Source of the DNA: UMGS946 sp048421225
GTDB taxonomy: Bacteria; Bacillota; Clostridia; Christensenellales; CAG-138
DNA length: 28,660 nt
Direction: 5' to 3'
Assembly: GCA_048421225.1 (NCBI GenBank)
Contig: DBFNRV010000078.1
Location: 1 to 28,660, forward strand
Position numbers and translations under genes: made by a program. Shown here in pieces: positions 21,233-28,660 of the stretch (position 1 is the first letter of the stretch; each line of letters begins with the position of its first letter). The notes below the pieces were generated by a model. That model made no database searches and was not told the DNA's origin. It saw only the letters and a program-made list of their open reading frames with translations.

Positions 21233-23785
21233 ATGGATAAAAGAACCTTACTGCAGCTTAAACCGGGTCAAAGCGGTCTGATATACGGTATGGCCGGCGG
21301 GTCCGCCCTGAAGCGGCGGCTTATTGATATGGGTATAATTCCGGGCACTGAGATTCAGGTTTGCAAGGTAGCTCCTCTTGGCGATCCTATTGAGGTGCGT
21401 CTCCGTGGCTATCAGCTGTCCCTCAGACGTGCTGATGCTTCAAATATATTTCTAATGGACGCGGATGAAGCACAGAACTTTTTGCTTAAGCAGCGGACGC
21501 TTATGCTGGAGCGTGAAAAAAAGGGGAAGACGCTTCTTAAAAAAGTTGTCCATTCGGACAGGTCCGATGCAGACGAGCACGAAAGGGCCGCACGGCTTAC
21601 CGAACTTATGATAAGCCGCGCCGCGCCGTGTGAGAACGGTAGGCGTAATGCGCATGCGAAGGCCTGCGCAATAGAAGCCTCCGAAGACCAGTGCCCCGTC
21701 AAGCTTGCTCTGATAGGAAACCCAAATTGCGGCAAAACCACGCTGTTTAACGCAATGACCGGTTCAAGAGAATATGTGGGGAACTGGCCTGGGGTAACCG
21801 TTGAAAAAAAGGAAGGTAAAATAAGAACAAGGCGCCGTAAGCGGGGGCGCTGTCCAGATGGTCTGTGCACCATGGGCCATGAAATGACGCTTGTTGATCT
21901 GCCTGGCATATATTCGCTTTCGCCAAACTCAATGGAGGAGATAGTATCTCGTGATTTTATAATAAAAGAAAAGCCCGACGCAATTATAAATATAGTTGAC
22001 GGCACCAATCTTGAACGCAACCTATACCTTACCATTCAGCTTTTGGAGCTGGAGGTGCCTATGATTATAGCGCTTAATATGATGGACGAGGTCGAGCGCA
22101 AGGGCGACATGATCGACTGCAGGGCGCTGTCCCGAGAACTGGGAATTCCCGTTATACCCATAAGTGCCAGAACGGGGAAGGGCGTTGACGACCTCATTAC
22201 ATCGGCTCAGAAGCTTATTCAGGCCGTGCATACACAGTTTCATGAGGGATTCAACATTGAGCCCGACGATCTTTACGACGATTATACGCACTCGTTCCAC
22301 CACCGAATTGGCGAAATTATCGAACCGTATGTGAATAAGTCGGGGTTGTCCCGCCATTGGGCCGAAATCAAGCTTCTTGAGGGCGACAGGCTCACGCTGA
22401 AAGCGCTGAATCTCAGCGAGCAAGACTCGGAAAGGGTAGCCGCCGTTGTTGCCGAATACGCCTTCAACAGCGAAATAGGCGATAACGAGGCCATGGTCGC
22501 TGAAAGCCGCTACAGATATATTGAGCACGTGGTAGGCTTAGCTCTCAAACGTAAGCACAGGGAGGGCGTACCATCAATTAGCGACAGGATAGATAAGGTC
22601 CTTACGAATAAATTTCTGGCGCTCCCCGTTTTCATATGCATAATGGCCCTGATCTTCTTCCTGACCTTTGGTTCGGCCGGCGCATGGCTGTCCGACTTGG
22701 TTGGCGGATTTATTGACGATACTTTTTCCCCGTTTGTACGCGCAGCTCTGGCGAACATGGGCGCCATGGACTGGCTGACAAGCCTTATCTGCGATGGAAT
22801 CATCGCTGGCGTAGGAGGGGTTATAGTGTTTTTGCCCCAAATCGCCCTGCTTTTCCTCTGCCTGTCCATATTGGAGGACAGCGGCTATATGAGCCGCATA
22901 GCCTTTATAATGGATAGGCCCATGCGCAGGTTTGGACTGAGCGGAAAAAGCTTTATCCCCTTGCTTATGGGCTTTGGATGCACGGTTCCCGCCACAATGG
23001 GCGCCCGAACCATGGAAAACCTGCGTGATAAACGCATGACAATTATGCTTCTCCCGTTTATGAGCTGTTCAGCCAAGCTTCCCGTATATGCGCTTATGGC
23101 AGGCGCATTCTTTGGCAGGAATGCGGCTATAGTAATAATAAGCCTGTATGCGCTGGGAATATTTGCGGGGATATTATCCGGCTTCGTTTTCAAGAAAACT
23201 CTGTTTAAAGGCGCCGATGCCCAATTTTTGATTGAACTGCCGCCATACCGGCTGCCCAGCATCAGAAATACGCTTCTCAACGTATGGGAAAAGGTAAAAC
23301 ATTTTCTTGAAAAGGCGGGAACCTTAATATTTGCCATGAGCGTCGTTATATGGTTTTTGATGAGTTTTGATTTCTCATTCTCAATGGTTGAAAACAAAGC
23401 TCAGAGCATGCTGGGGGTGATGGGCGGTTTTATAGCTCCGGTTTTAGCTCCTCTGGGCTTCGGATCATGGCAGGCGGCGGTAGCGCTGCTTTCAGGCATC
23501 GTAGCAAAGGAAGCTGTCGTGAGCAGCATGTCCGTATTTTACGGATTTGCTGCCGACGCTTCCAACCAAGCTGTGTTCGGCGCCCTATCCGGCTCATTTA
23601 CGCCGCTCGCCGCTTACAGCTTTCTAGTGTTTGTCCTGTTATATACGCCCTGTATGGCATCCGTCGCCACAATGAGAAGGGAGCTTAACAGCGGTAAATG
23701 GACCGCGATAACAGTGGCGTATCAAATAGCAATAGCTTATTTGACATCACTTGTGATATATCAGCTCGGATCCCTGTTTTTATAA
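21233..23785 (+). CDS. feoB: Ferrous iron transporter FeoB with fused FeoA domain
   Basis: An 850-residue Fe(II) transporter. Residues 1-75 are a complete FeoA SH3-like domain (LKPGQSGLIYGMAGG...RLRGYQLSLRR), normally a separate protein. A charged linker of about 75 residues with Cys133, Cys145 and Cys154 leads to the FeoB G domain: G1 GNPNCGKTT (162-170), G3 DLPG (222-225), G4 NMMD (282-285), G5 SAR. A basic insert with two Cys (RRRKRGRCPDGLC) precedes G3. The C-terminal half has about ten membrane helices with two Gate repeats (GCTVPATMGARTMENLRDKR; YTPCMASVATMRRE). Its own promoter lies upstream, and a small partner gene follows. Confidence 0.96.
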   Translation: MDKRTLLQLKPGQSGLIYGMAGGSALKRRLIDMGIIPGTEIQVCKVAPLGDPIEVRLRGYQLSLRRADASNIFLMDADEAQNFLLKQRTLMLEREKKGKTLLKKVVHSDRSDADEHERAARLTELMISRAAPCENGRRNAHAKACAIEASEDQCPVKLALIGNPNCGKTTLFNAMTGSREYVGNWPGVTVEKKEGKIRTRRRKRGRCPDGLCTMGHEMTLVDLPGIYSLSPNSMEEIVSRDFIIKEKPDAIINIVDGTNLERNLYLTIQLLELEVPMIIALNMMDEVERKGDMIDCRALSRELGIPVIPISARTGKGVDDLITSAQKLIQAVHTQFHEGFNIEPDDLYDDYTHSFHHRIGEIIEPYVNKSGLSRHWAEIKLLEGDRLTLKALNLSEQDSERVAAVVAEYAFNSEIGDNEAMVAESRYRYIEHVVGLALKRKHREGVPSISDRIDKVLTNKFLALPVFICIMALIFFLTFGSAGAWLSDLVGGFIDDTFSPFVRAALANMGAMDWLTSLICDGIIAGVGGVIVFLPQIALLFLCLSILEDSGYMSRIAFIMDRPMRRFGLSGKSFIPLLMGFGCTVPATMGARTMENLRDKRMTIMLLPFMSCSAKLPVYALMAGAFFGRNAAIVIISLYALGIFAGILSGFVFKKTLFKGADAQFLIELPPYRLPSIRNTLLNVWEKVKHFLEKAGTLIFAMSVVIWFLMSFDFSFSMVENKAQSMLGVMGGFIAPVLAPLGFGSWQAAVALLSGIVAKEAVVSSMSVFYGFAADASNQAVFGALSGSFTPLAAYSFLVFVLLYTPCMASVATMRRELNSGKWTAITVAYQIAIAYLTSLVIYQLGSLFL

Positions 23786-23812
23786 AGCTCTATTAAGCTT
23801 ATAGGAGGAAGT

Positions 23813-23953
23813 ATGCACTGGTTATTCTATCTGATAGCGGCATTGATAGCCGGCTGGACCATATATTGTCTGGTTATGGCATGGAAAAACCGAAAAAACG
23901 TCTGCAAGAACGGCTGCGATGGCTGCCCAAGAAGCAGCCGCTGCAAACGATAA
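23813..23953 (+). CDS. FeoB-associated Cys-rich membrane protein
   Basis: A 46-residue protein, MHWLFYLIAALIAGWTIYCL followed by a basic segment and a Cys-rich tail KNGCDGCPRSSRCKR. It has one N-terminal membrane helix with four Cys clustered after it. This matches the small FeoB-associated Cys-rich family found behind feoB in Firmicutes, thought to assist ferrous iron transport, perhaps by metal or redox handling. ATAGGAGGA lies 5-6 bases before the ATG, and the gap to feoB is 27 bases, so the two are one operon. Confidence 0.88.
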   Translation: MHWLFYLIAALIAGWTIYCLVMAWKNRKNVCKNGCDGCPRSSRCKR

Positions 23954-23986
23954 GCAAACGTTTCAATCGTACAAAATAGAGAGTTT

Positions 23987-24018
23987 AAGCCCCGCCTTGG
24001 CATTGAAGGCAGGGCTTT
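23987..24018. terminator. Hairpin between convergent feo and pgi genes
   Basis: AAGCCCCGCCTT (23987-23998) pairs with AAGGCAGGGCTT (24006-24017) with one mismatch. Neither strand has a strong T-run, but its place between convergent operons suggests a shared terminator. Confidence 0.6.
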
Positions 24019-24084
24019 GGCAACAGAGTTATTCTGCGCTTATGATCCGAAGGCATTTTAGATGACTTTTACTTTTAATTAGCG

Positions 24085-25506
24085 TCAGATTATATATTTT
24101 TCGAATTCTCCCTTTTGTCCTTTTAATACCGACCTTTTATCCTCGTACCCGGGCTTTCCCAGCAATGCGTATGTGGCGTTCTTCCCCTCCTCTACCCCGG
24201 GCTGGTCGAACGCGTCTATATTCAGCAATTCCCCCGCATAAGCCGTCTGCATTTCCAAAAGGCATATAAGCTGACCGATTGTAAAAGGATTGACCTCTGG
24301 AAGCGTGATTGTCTTGCTGAGGTGGCCGCTTTTTCTAACGGCGTACTCGGTGGCATATCGTTCAGCTGATATAAGTTCGCTTAGCGTATGGCCGCTAAGG
24401 AACGCAACGTCCCGAATATGGTCATAGGCATGGGGTATCATTACTTCCCTGCGGAAGCGCTCAACCCCAATAAATGTTATAACCTTATCAAACGGCCCCT
24501 CTGTATATAGCTGCACCTGGGAGTGCTGATCCGTCACCCCCAGCGCTTTTACTGGAGTTTGACCGCAAAACACCTCTTTTCCATCGTTGTCATACCGCTT
24601 CCCCAATGATTCAGCCCACAGCTGTGCATACCAATCGGCGAAATACTTTAATGAGTCGGCATAGGGCATCATCACAGATATATTATGCTTCTTTTGCATT
24701 GCTATGACTTCAAGGGCGGCAAGCATGCACCCAGGGTTCTTCGTAATCAGGTGTGAAGAGCATAGCCCGTCCATATAGCGCGCTCCGGCCAGCAGCTCGT
24801 CAATGTCTATGCCGCAAACAGCCGCTGGAAGCAAACCTACAGGACAAAGCTCGCTGAACCTGCCTCCAACGCCATCGGGCACATACAGAGTGGTTAACTT
24901 AAGATCCCTTGCTATTTTAATAAGATTGCCCCTGTCGCGGTCTGTAGTTGCTATAATGCGGTCCCCGATTCCGCCGCCAAGCTTCTCCCTTAAAATTTTG
25001 GTTATAATCAAAAGCTGTGACATCGTCTCAGACGTGCTCCCTGATTTTGTTATTACGTTGAATGCGGTATTCTCAACGTCTATAACATCCAAAAGCGCAG
25101 CCATGCGTTCAGGATCGATGTTGTCCTCTACATAAAACCTAGGACCGTTGCGCTTATCCCTTTCGAGCTCGTTATAGCGCAGATGGCATAATGCCTGGTG
25201 CACGGCAATGGGGCCTAGGGCGCTTCCGCCAATGCCCAGTACGACGAAGTTGTCAAATCTGCGGCGTATAGATTCGGCCGTCAACTTTACGTCCTTGATT
25301 ATATCCTCCTGATTGTACGGAAGGTCGCGCCATTGCATAGAGCCCCTCTTTTGTTCCAGCAGCTCCACTGCTGGAACGCACTGGGGAATTATGCCCTCAA
25401 GCTCGGACATGCCTATCCCCCGTTCTCCAACGCACTCCTTCATCATGTTGTTAAAATCTATGCGAAGCTTCATTTCATCCCGCCATTGGGCATCGTCAAA
25501 CCTCAT
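24085..25506 (-). CDS. pgi: Glucose-6-phosphate isomerase
   Basis: A 473-residue cytosolic enzyme interconverting glucose 6-phosphate and fructose 6-phosphate. FVVLGIGGSALGP is the sugar-phosphate (SIS) loop. VITKSGSTSET binds phosphate, GGRFSELCPVGLLPA contains the catalytic Glu of the PGI signature, and LGVTDQHSQVQLYTEGP is also typical. The N-terminal 40 residues are normal for the Gram-positive form. GGAGG lies 9 bases upstream of the ATG. The gene is alone on the minus strand, convergent with the feo operon and divergent from the 25594 gene. Confidence 0.97.
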   Translation of the reverse strand: MRFDDAQWRDEMKLRIDFNNMMKECVGERGIGMSELEGIIPQCVPAVELLEQKRGSMQWRDLPYNQEDIIKDVKLTAESIRRRFDNFVVLGIGGSALGPIAVHQALCHLRYNELERDKRNGPRFYVEDNIDPERMAALLDVIDVENTAFNVITKSGSTSETMSQLLIITKILREKLGGGIGDRIIATTDRDRGNLIKIARDLKLTTLYVPDGVGGRFSELCPVGLLPAAVCGIDIDELLAGARYMDGLCSSHLITKNPGCMLAALEVIAMQKKHNISVMMPYADSLKYFADWYAQLWAESLGKRYDNDGKEVFCGQTPVKALGVTDQHSQVQLYTEGPFDKVITFIGVERFRREVMIPHAYDHIRDVAFLSGHTLSELISAERYATEYAVRKSGHLSKTITLPEVNPFTIGQLICLLEMQTAYAGELLNIDAFDQPGVEEGKNATYALLGKPGYEDKRSVLKGQKGEFEKYII

Positions 25507-25533
25507 TTATGCATCCTCCGAGTCTTTTAATTA

Positions 25534-25542
25534 AGTATACCA
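25534..25542 (-). promoter_or_regulatory. Extended -10 promoter of pgi
   Basis: On the minus strand TGG-TATACT lies 28 bases upstream of the pgi start codon. No strong -35 is visible, as is common for extended -10 promoters. Confidence 0.45.
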
Positions 25543-25593
25543 CATAACGGTAATTTAATTGCGCATAGATTTAAGCAAAAAGGAGTGAAGTCT

Positions 25594-26070
25594 ATGAAAA
25601 GATATATTGTTGTTTCGATCTGTGGTTTGGCCGTACTCATAGCGCTATTATGTATTGGAAAGGCCATAGTTGGAGGCATGGTTAAGGATTTTGGCCAAGT
25701 CTGCATACGGGTTGAGGACGGATGGACCGGCAGGCCCATTGGGGGGGCTAAAGTTGTAATCCCTGAAAGCGGCATCATAGTATATACCCAAGACGACGGA
25801 AGGACGGATGTACTTAGCATAGAGGTAATTAACAATTCTTTGATAGGCAATCCAAAACAGACCTGGGGGGACGCGACTATCCTTATATACCATGAGGATT
25901 ATATCGATTATGCGCTGTTCCACTTTCGCATATTGCCTGGCGAAGTGAGGGATCCAACGCTGCTTATATTCCCTAAGGATCCAAGCGGCAATGAACCGTT
26001 CACGCTTGTAGAGGCTCCTGATCAGGGATGGGTCGGCCAGCTCATGGACATATGGCGCGAAGCGGAATAA
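25594..26070 (+). CDS. Membrane-anchored protein with carboxypeptidase-regulatory-like fold
   Basis: A 158-residue protein with an N-terminal hydrophobic anchor (RYIVVSICGLAVLIALLCIG) and the rest outside the cytoplasm. The segment VEDGWTGRPIGGAKVVIPES followed by GIIVYTQDDGRTD resembles the beta-sandwich carboxypeptidase-regulatory or Cna-B-like repeats, which begin V.D..G.PI.GA.V. No catalytic residues are seen. ATG 25594 has AAAGGAG 8-9 bases upstream; a GTG at 25585 overlaps that site. Role unknown. It is a single gene, divergent from pgi, with a separate promoter before the next gene. Confidence 0.75.
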   Translation: MKRYIVVSICGLAVLIALLCIGKAIVGGMVKDFGQVCIRVEDGWTGRPIGGAKVVIPESGIIVYTQDDGRTDVLSIEVINNSLIGNPKQTWGDATILIYHEDYIDYALFHFRILPGEVRDPTLLIFPKDPSGNEPFTLVEAPDQGWVGQLMDIWREAE

Positions 26071-26112
26071 CCGGCCTATTTATGCAGTATATTTTTAATT
26101 TTTGAATATCTG

Positions 26113-26121
26113 TGCTATAAT
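26113..26121 (+). promoter_or_regulatory. Extended -10 promoter before the DUF3810 gene
   Basis: TGC-TATAAT (26113-26121) is a clear extended -10, 38 bases before the ATG at 26160. The -35 region is AT-rich without a consensus hexamer. Confidence 0.55.
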
Positions 26122-26159
26122 GGCGATTATTACAAAAGCTTAACTCTGAGGTGCACCGG

Positions 26160-27287
26160 ATGGCAAGAAGCCGCAAGGGAGAAAAAAAGCGAAGTCGGGA
26201 TCGATGGTCGACGCTGTTGGCAACGCGTCTGCCGTGGCTGCTTATTGTTCCGCTTGGGCTTGCTATACCCGCAATAGCTTCCCAAAACCCCCAAGAGGTT
26301 GAAAGGATATATTCCCAGGCAATATATCCTGTGATACGCTCCGCCCTGTCGGCAGTATCATCCCTGTTTTCTTTTTCGCTGGCTGAGCTGCTTGTAATAA
26401 TCGTCGTCCTATCCATAGCCGCGGTAGTAATAATAAGGCTTATTCAGCTCGTATTCAGAAAAATACGGGTTGTCCGCTTTTTCAGAACTGTCTTCGGGCT
26501 GGTAATCCTTGGGGGAGTGCTGCTTAATACCTTCTACATTACATGGGGCATAAACCATTTCAGGCCGAGGCTGGGTGAGCTGATGAACCTTAGTCACGCG
26601 GACAACTCTGTTGAACAGCTCTCATTTATGTGTGAGGTGCTGTCAAATGATGCGGCGGAGATTAGGAAAAACCTGTATGAGGATAGTGAAGGCGTATTCG
26701 CGCTCAAAGATGGGCCGGATACGCATTTTGATTTGCTGCCCGAGGCGTACGCCGCGTTAAGCAAGGATCATACTATATTTGAGGGCGACGTTACCGTGGT
26801 TAAAAGCGTACACTTTTCAAAAGCGCTTTCAAGCGCGGGAATTGCGGGCATGTTTATGCCTTATACCTCAGAGGCCAATGTAAATGCCGATCAGCCGGCG
26901 CTGCTTTTGCTGTCAAGCGCTGCGCACGAAATGGCCCATCAGCTTGGGTTCGCGCGTGAGGACGAGGCTAATTTTATCGCATATCTAGCCTGCGCCTACT
27001 CACAGGATGCTTCCACGCAATATTCAGGCATAATGCTTGCGTTGATTAACTGTGCCAACAGGCTATATCGCGAGGACCCTGACTTATATTATGAGCTTTA
27101 TTCTTCGTTTAGCGAGCAAATGCAGCGCGACATTAATGCTTACAATAAATATTGGCTATCGTTTGAAGGCCCGCTTGAGGACACGATGGGCCAAGTCAAT
27201 GACGGCTATTTGAAATTCAATCAACAGGGCGATTCCAGAAGCTATAACGAAATGGTAACCCTATTGATGGCATACTATTACGGCTAA
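26160..27287 (+). CDS. DUF3810-family membrane protein with HExxH motif
   Basis: A 375-residue protein. A very basic N-terminus is followed by three membrane helices (about 25-42, 73-98 and 108-130) and an extracytoplasmic domain. This contains AAHEMAHQLGF (His256, Glu257, His260), a zinc-metallopeptidase motif, and the downstream EDEANFIAYLAC, which offers a third ligand or catalytic acid. Layout and motif match the DUF3810 family of predicted membrane metallopeptidases, whose substrate is unknown. ATG 26160 has GAGGTG 6 bases upstream; a GTG at 26151 lies inside that site. The stop is 21 bases from the VanW gene on the opposite strand. Confidence 0.87.
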   Translation: MARSRKGEKKRSRDRWSTLLATRLPWLLIVPLGLAIPAIASQNPQEVERIYSQAIYPVIRSALSAVSSLFSFSLAELLVIIVVLSIAAVVIIRLIQLVFRKIRVVRFFRTVFGLVILGGVLLNTFYITWGINHFRPRLGELMNLSHADNSVEQLSFMCEVLSNDAAEIRKNLYEDSEGVFALKDGPDTHFDLLPEAYAALSKDHTIFEGDVTVVKSVHFSKALSSAGIAGMFMPYTSEANVNADQPALLLLSSAAHEMAHQLGFAREDEANFIAYLACAYSQDASTQYSGIMLALINCANRLYREDPDLYYELYSSFSEQMQRDINAYNKYWLSFEGPLEDTMGQVNDGYLKFNQQGDSRSYNEMVTLLMAYYYG

Positions 27288-27308
27288 TTGCCCAACAATA
27301 CATCCGGC

Positions 27309-28660
27309 TTAGCCGACGCTATTCCATATCTGCTGATAGTATATATCCTCAGATACCTGTACGATTGCTGAAATGGGCTTATATGTATCTTTAGATACTA
27401 ATTTTCTCTTTAACAGCTTTCCGTCCGAATCGTAATATTCCTTATACGTTTCAGACACGCTGCCTGCCCTTCCATCGCGCTTTTTTACCTTGGTGTTGTG
27501 CGGAAGGTTGCTGTCAAGCTCAAACTCCGCATCAGGTTCAGGCAGTGTATTGATCTTGGCAGAGGACAGCTTTATGCTCATTCCGTCCTTCAGGGCCGTT
27601 CCGTATATGCTTATTGTAATCGACAGATTTTCATCATCCGTCCTTGCGGAGATTGTTATTGGGGTATCGCCGTTATTTATAAACTTCAGGTTTGGGCCGT
27701 CAGTACTAATAGTAGCGTCCCGACCTATTGGAACGTAGCCCATGGGCCATGAATGATGCTGTCTGTCCGTTATTTTAAGATCAGCCATGAGTACGGCATT
27801 ATAAAGGGTAGACGATACCTGGCATATACCTCCGCCATATTCCTGTTCATATTTTCCGTTTCGTATGCCAGGCGCCTCCCTCCATCCGTTTTTCTCGTTT
27901 CTCGGACCCAGCACATCATTTGCGTCAAATTCCTCTCCTGGATTAAGCCTGACGCCGTCTATCAGCCCCGCACCCTTTTTGATGTTATAAACCCTGTTTT
28001 CGTTATTATGAGGGGATTTTGCAAATGACGTTGAGAATTGGGATATAAGGGTGTTCTCCGTCTTTGCTTTTTCAATCGTGTATTCGGGAGTAACCTTAAG
28101 CATTTTTGTATTTATTTCAATTATGCTTCCCTCAATCACGGATTGGGCAATCTGCATGTTTATGTCCTGTATATCCGCCTGTAGGCCGGGCTGTTCCTCA
28201 ACAAATTTAAAGCCTTCGACGGCGTTGGGATCATATACCGCCTTTGCATCCACCGGATCTACATATAAGCTCTTTGTCTTTGAATCAATTATCTTAACGC
28301 CTTCTTCCTCATTATAGGCTATCTGGCATTGCAGCATCCTACGTTCACCGCTTGATACCTGATAAGGATCCAAAGAGAAGGCCTCTTCCAATGCCTTTTG
28401 AACATTAAATGAAAAGGGAAGCTCAGAAGCCTTTATTTCAACAGTCCCAGCTCTATCAGTCTTTATTACATACTTTGTGCCGGCCAGCATCTGTTCATGT
28501 GCGTACGTCAGCGACTCGTATGCGTCGCTGATACTCATGCCCGATACGTCCACCCCGTCTATTGATATCATTTCACCCAAAGTCTCGTTGTCAACATCAG
28601 GCCCTCCGTCGCACCCGAGCAACAGCGCCATAGTTAAAATAATAAATAATAATGTACAAT
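27309..28660 (-). CDS. VanW-family lipoprotein (cut by the right window edge)
   Basis: A surface lipoprotein of more than 449 residues. Before the in-frame ATG at 28631 the frame stays open and hydrophobic to the window edge (CTLLFIILTMALLLGC), so this is a signal peptide ending in a lipobox and the true start lies outside. An N-terminal putative peptidoglycan-binding (PG_binding_4-like) region covers about residues 20-190. The VanW domain shows LNPGEEFDANDVLG, YGGGICQVSSTLYNAVL, RQHHSWPMGYVPIGRDATIS and LKFINNGDTPI. The Cys in GGGICQVSS and the His in HHSWP are hallmarks. VanW was named from vancomycin gene clusters, but its biochemical function is not settled. Confidence 0.9.
   Translation of the reverse strand, partial: CTLLFIILTMALLLGCDGGPDVDNETLGEMISIDGVDVSGMSISDAYESLTYAHEQMLAGTKYVIKTDRAGTVEIKASELPFSFNVQKALEEAFSLDPYQVSSGERRMLQCQIAYNEEEGVKIIDSKTKSLYVDPVDAKAVYDPNAVEGFKFVEEQPGLQADIQDINMQIAQSVIEGSIIEINTKMLKVTPEYTIEKAKTENTLISQFSTSFAKSPHNNENRVYNIKKGAGLIDGVRLNPGEEFDANDVLGPRNEKNGWREAPGIRNGKYEQEYGGGICQVSSTLYNAVLMADLKITDRQHHSWPMGYVPIGRDATISTDGPNLKFINNGDTPITISARTDDENLSITISIYGTALKDGMSIKLSSAKINTLPEPDAEFELDSNLPHNTKVKKRDGRAGSVSETYKEYYDSDGKLLKRKLVSKDTYKPISAIVQVSEDIYYQQIWNSVG

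Overview
The window looks like a chromosomal segment of a spore-forming, low-to-mid GC Firmicute (class Clostridia or a relative). The main evidence is spoIVA, a spore-coat ATPase gene restricted to endospore formers. Strong AGGAGG-type ribosome binding sites, a VanW-type lipoprotein and a clostridial-style glycolytic cluster agree with this. I cannot name the species.

The left 12.6 kb is accessory DNA in four blocks. (1) The 3' part of an IS110-family transposase at the window edge, followed by a structured non-coding tail. (2) A minus-strand six-gene unit running from 7147 down to 1281: OmpR-type response regulator, sensor kinase, two FtsX/MacB-like permeases, an ABC ATPase and a small membrane protein. 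This is the layout of a peptide-sensing or detoxification module. (3) A GC-rich series of four single-gene modules (7.5-9.96 kb). Each has its own near-identical promoter with a palindrome at the start site, and the first three end in a strong terminator. Two of the four genes carry a single-base frameshift. (4) A compact type II restriction-modification cluster: XRE regulator, C5 cytosine methyltransferase, Eco29kI-like GIY-YIG endonuclease and Vsr mismatch endonuclease, closed by a strong terminator.

The middle holds a seven-tRNA operon on the minus strand (Pro, Glu, Met, Asp, Thr, Tyr, Leu) behind a perfect TTGACA-17-TATAAT promoter. After it comes about 1.6 kb without an intact protein gene. 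That stretch contains a plus-strand promoter with a structured short transcript and a decayed IS110 transposase with its probable bridge-RNA region.

The right 13.5 kb looks like core genome: pgk-tpiA-gpmI (lower glycolysis, with no gap gene upstream), a FxLYD-like lipoprotein, spoIVA, a fused feoA-feoB iron transporter with its small Cys-rich partner, pgi, a small anchored protein, a DUF3810 membrane metallopeptidase-like protein, and a VanW-family lipoprotein cut by the right edge.

The most unusual feature is the repeated promoter/palindrome series in block 3. The IS110 relic next to a pgk gene that lacks a normally placed ribosome binding site is also worth checking. By eye, the hexamer CCGCGG, the expected site of the Eco29kI-like system, is absent from the first 12.6 kb but occurs seven times in the rest.
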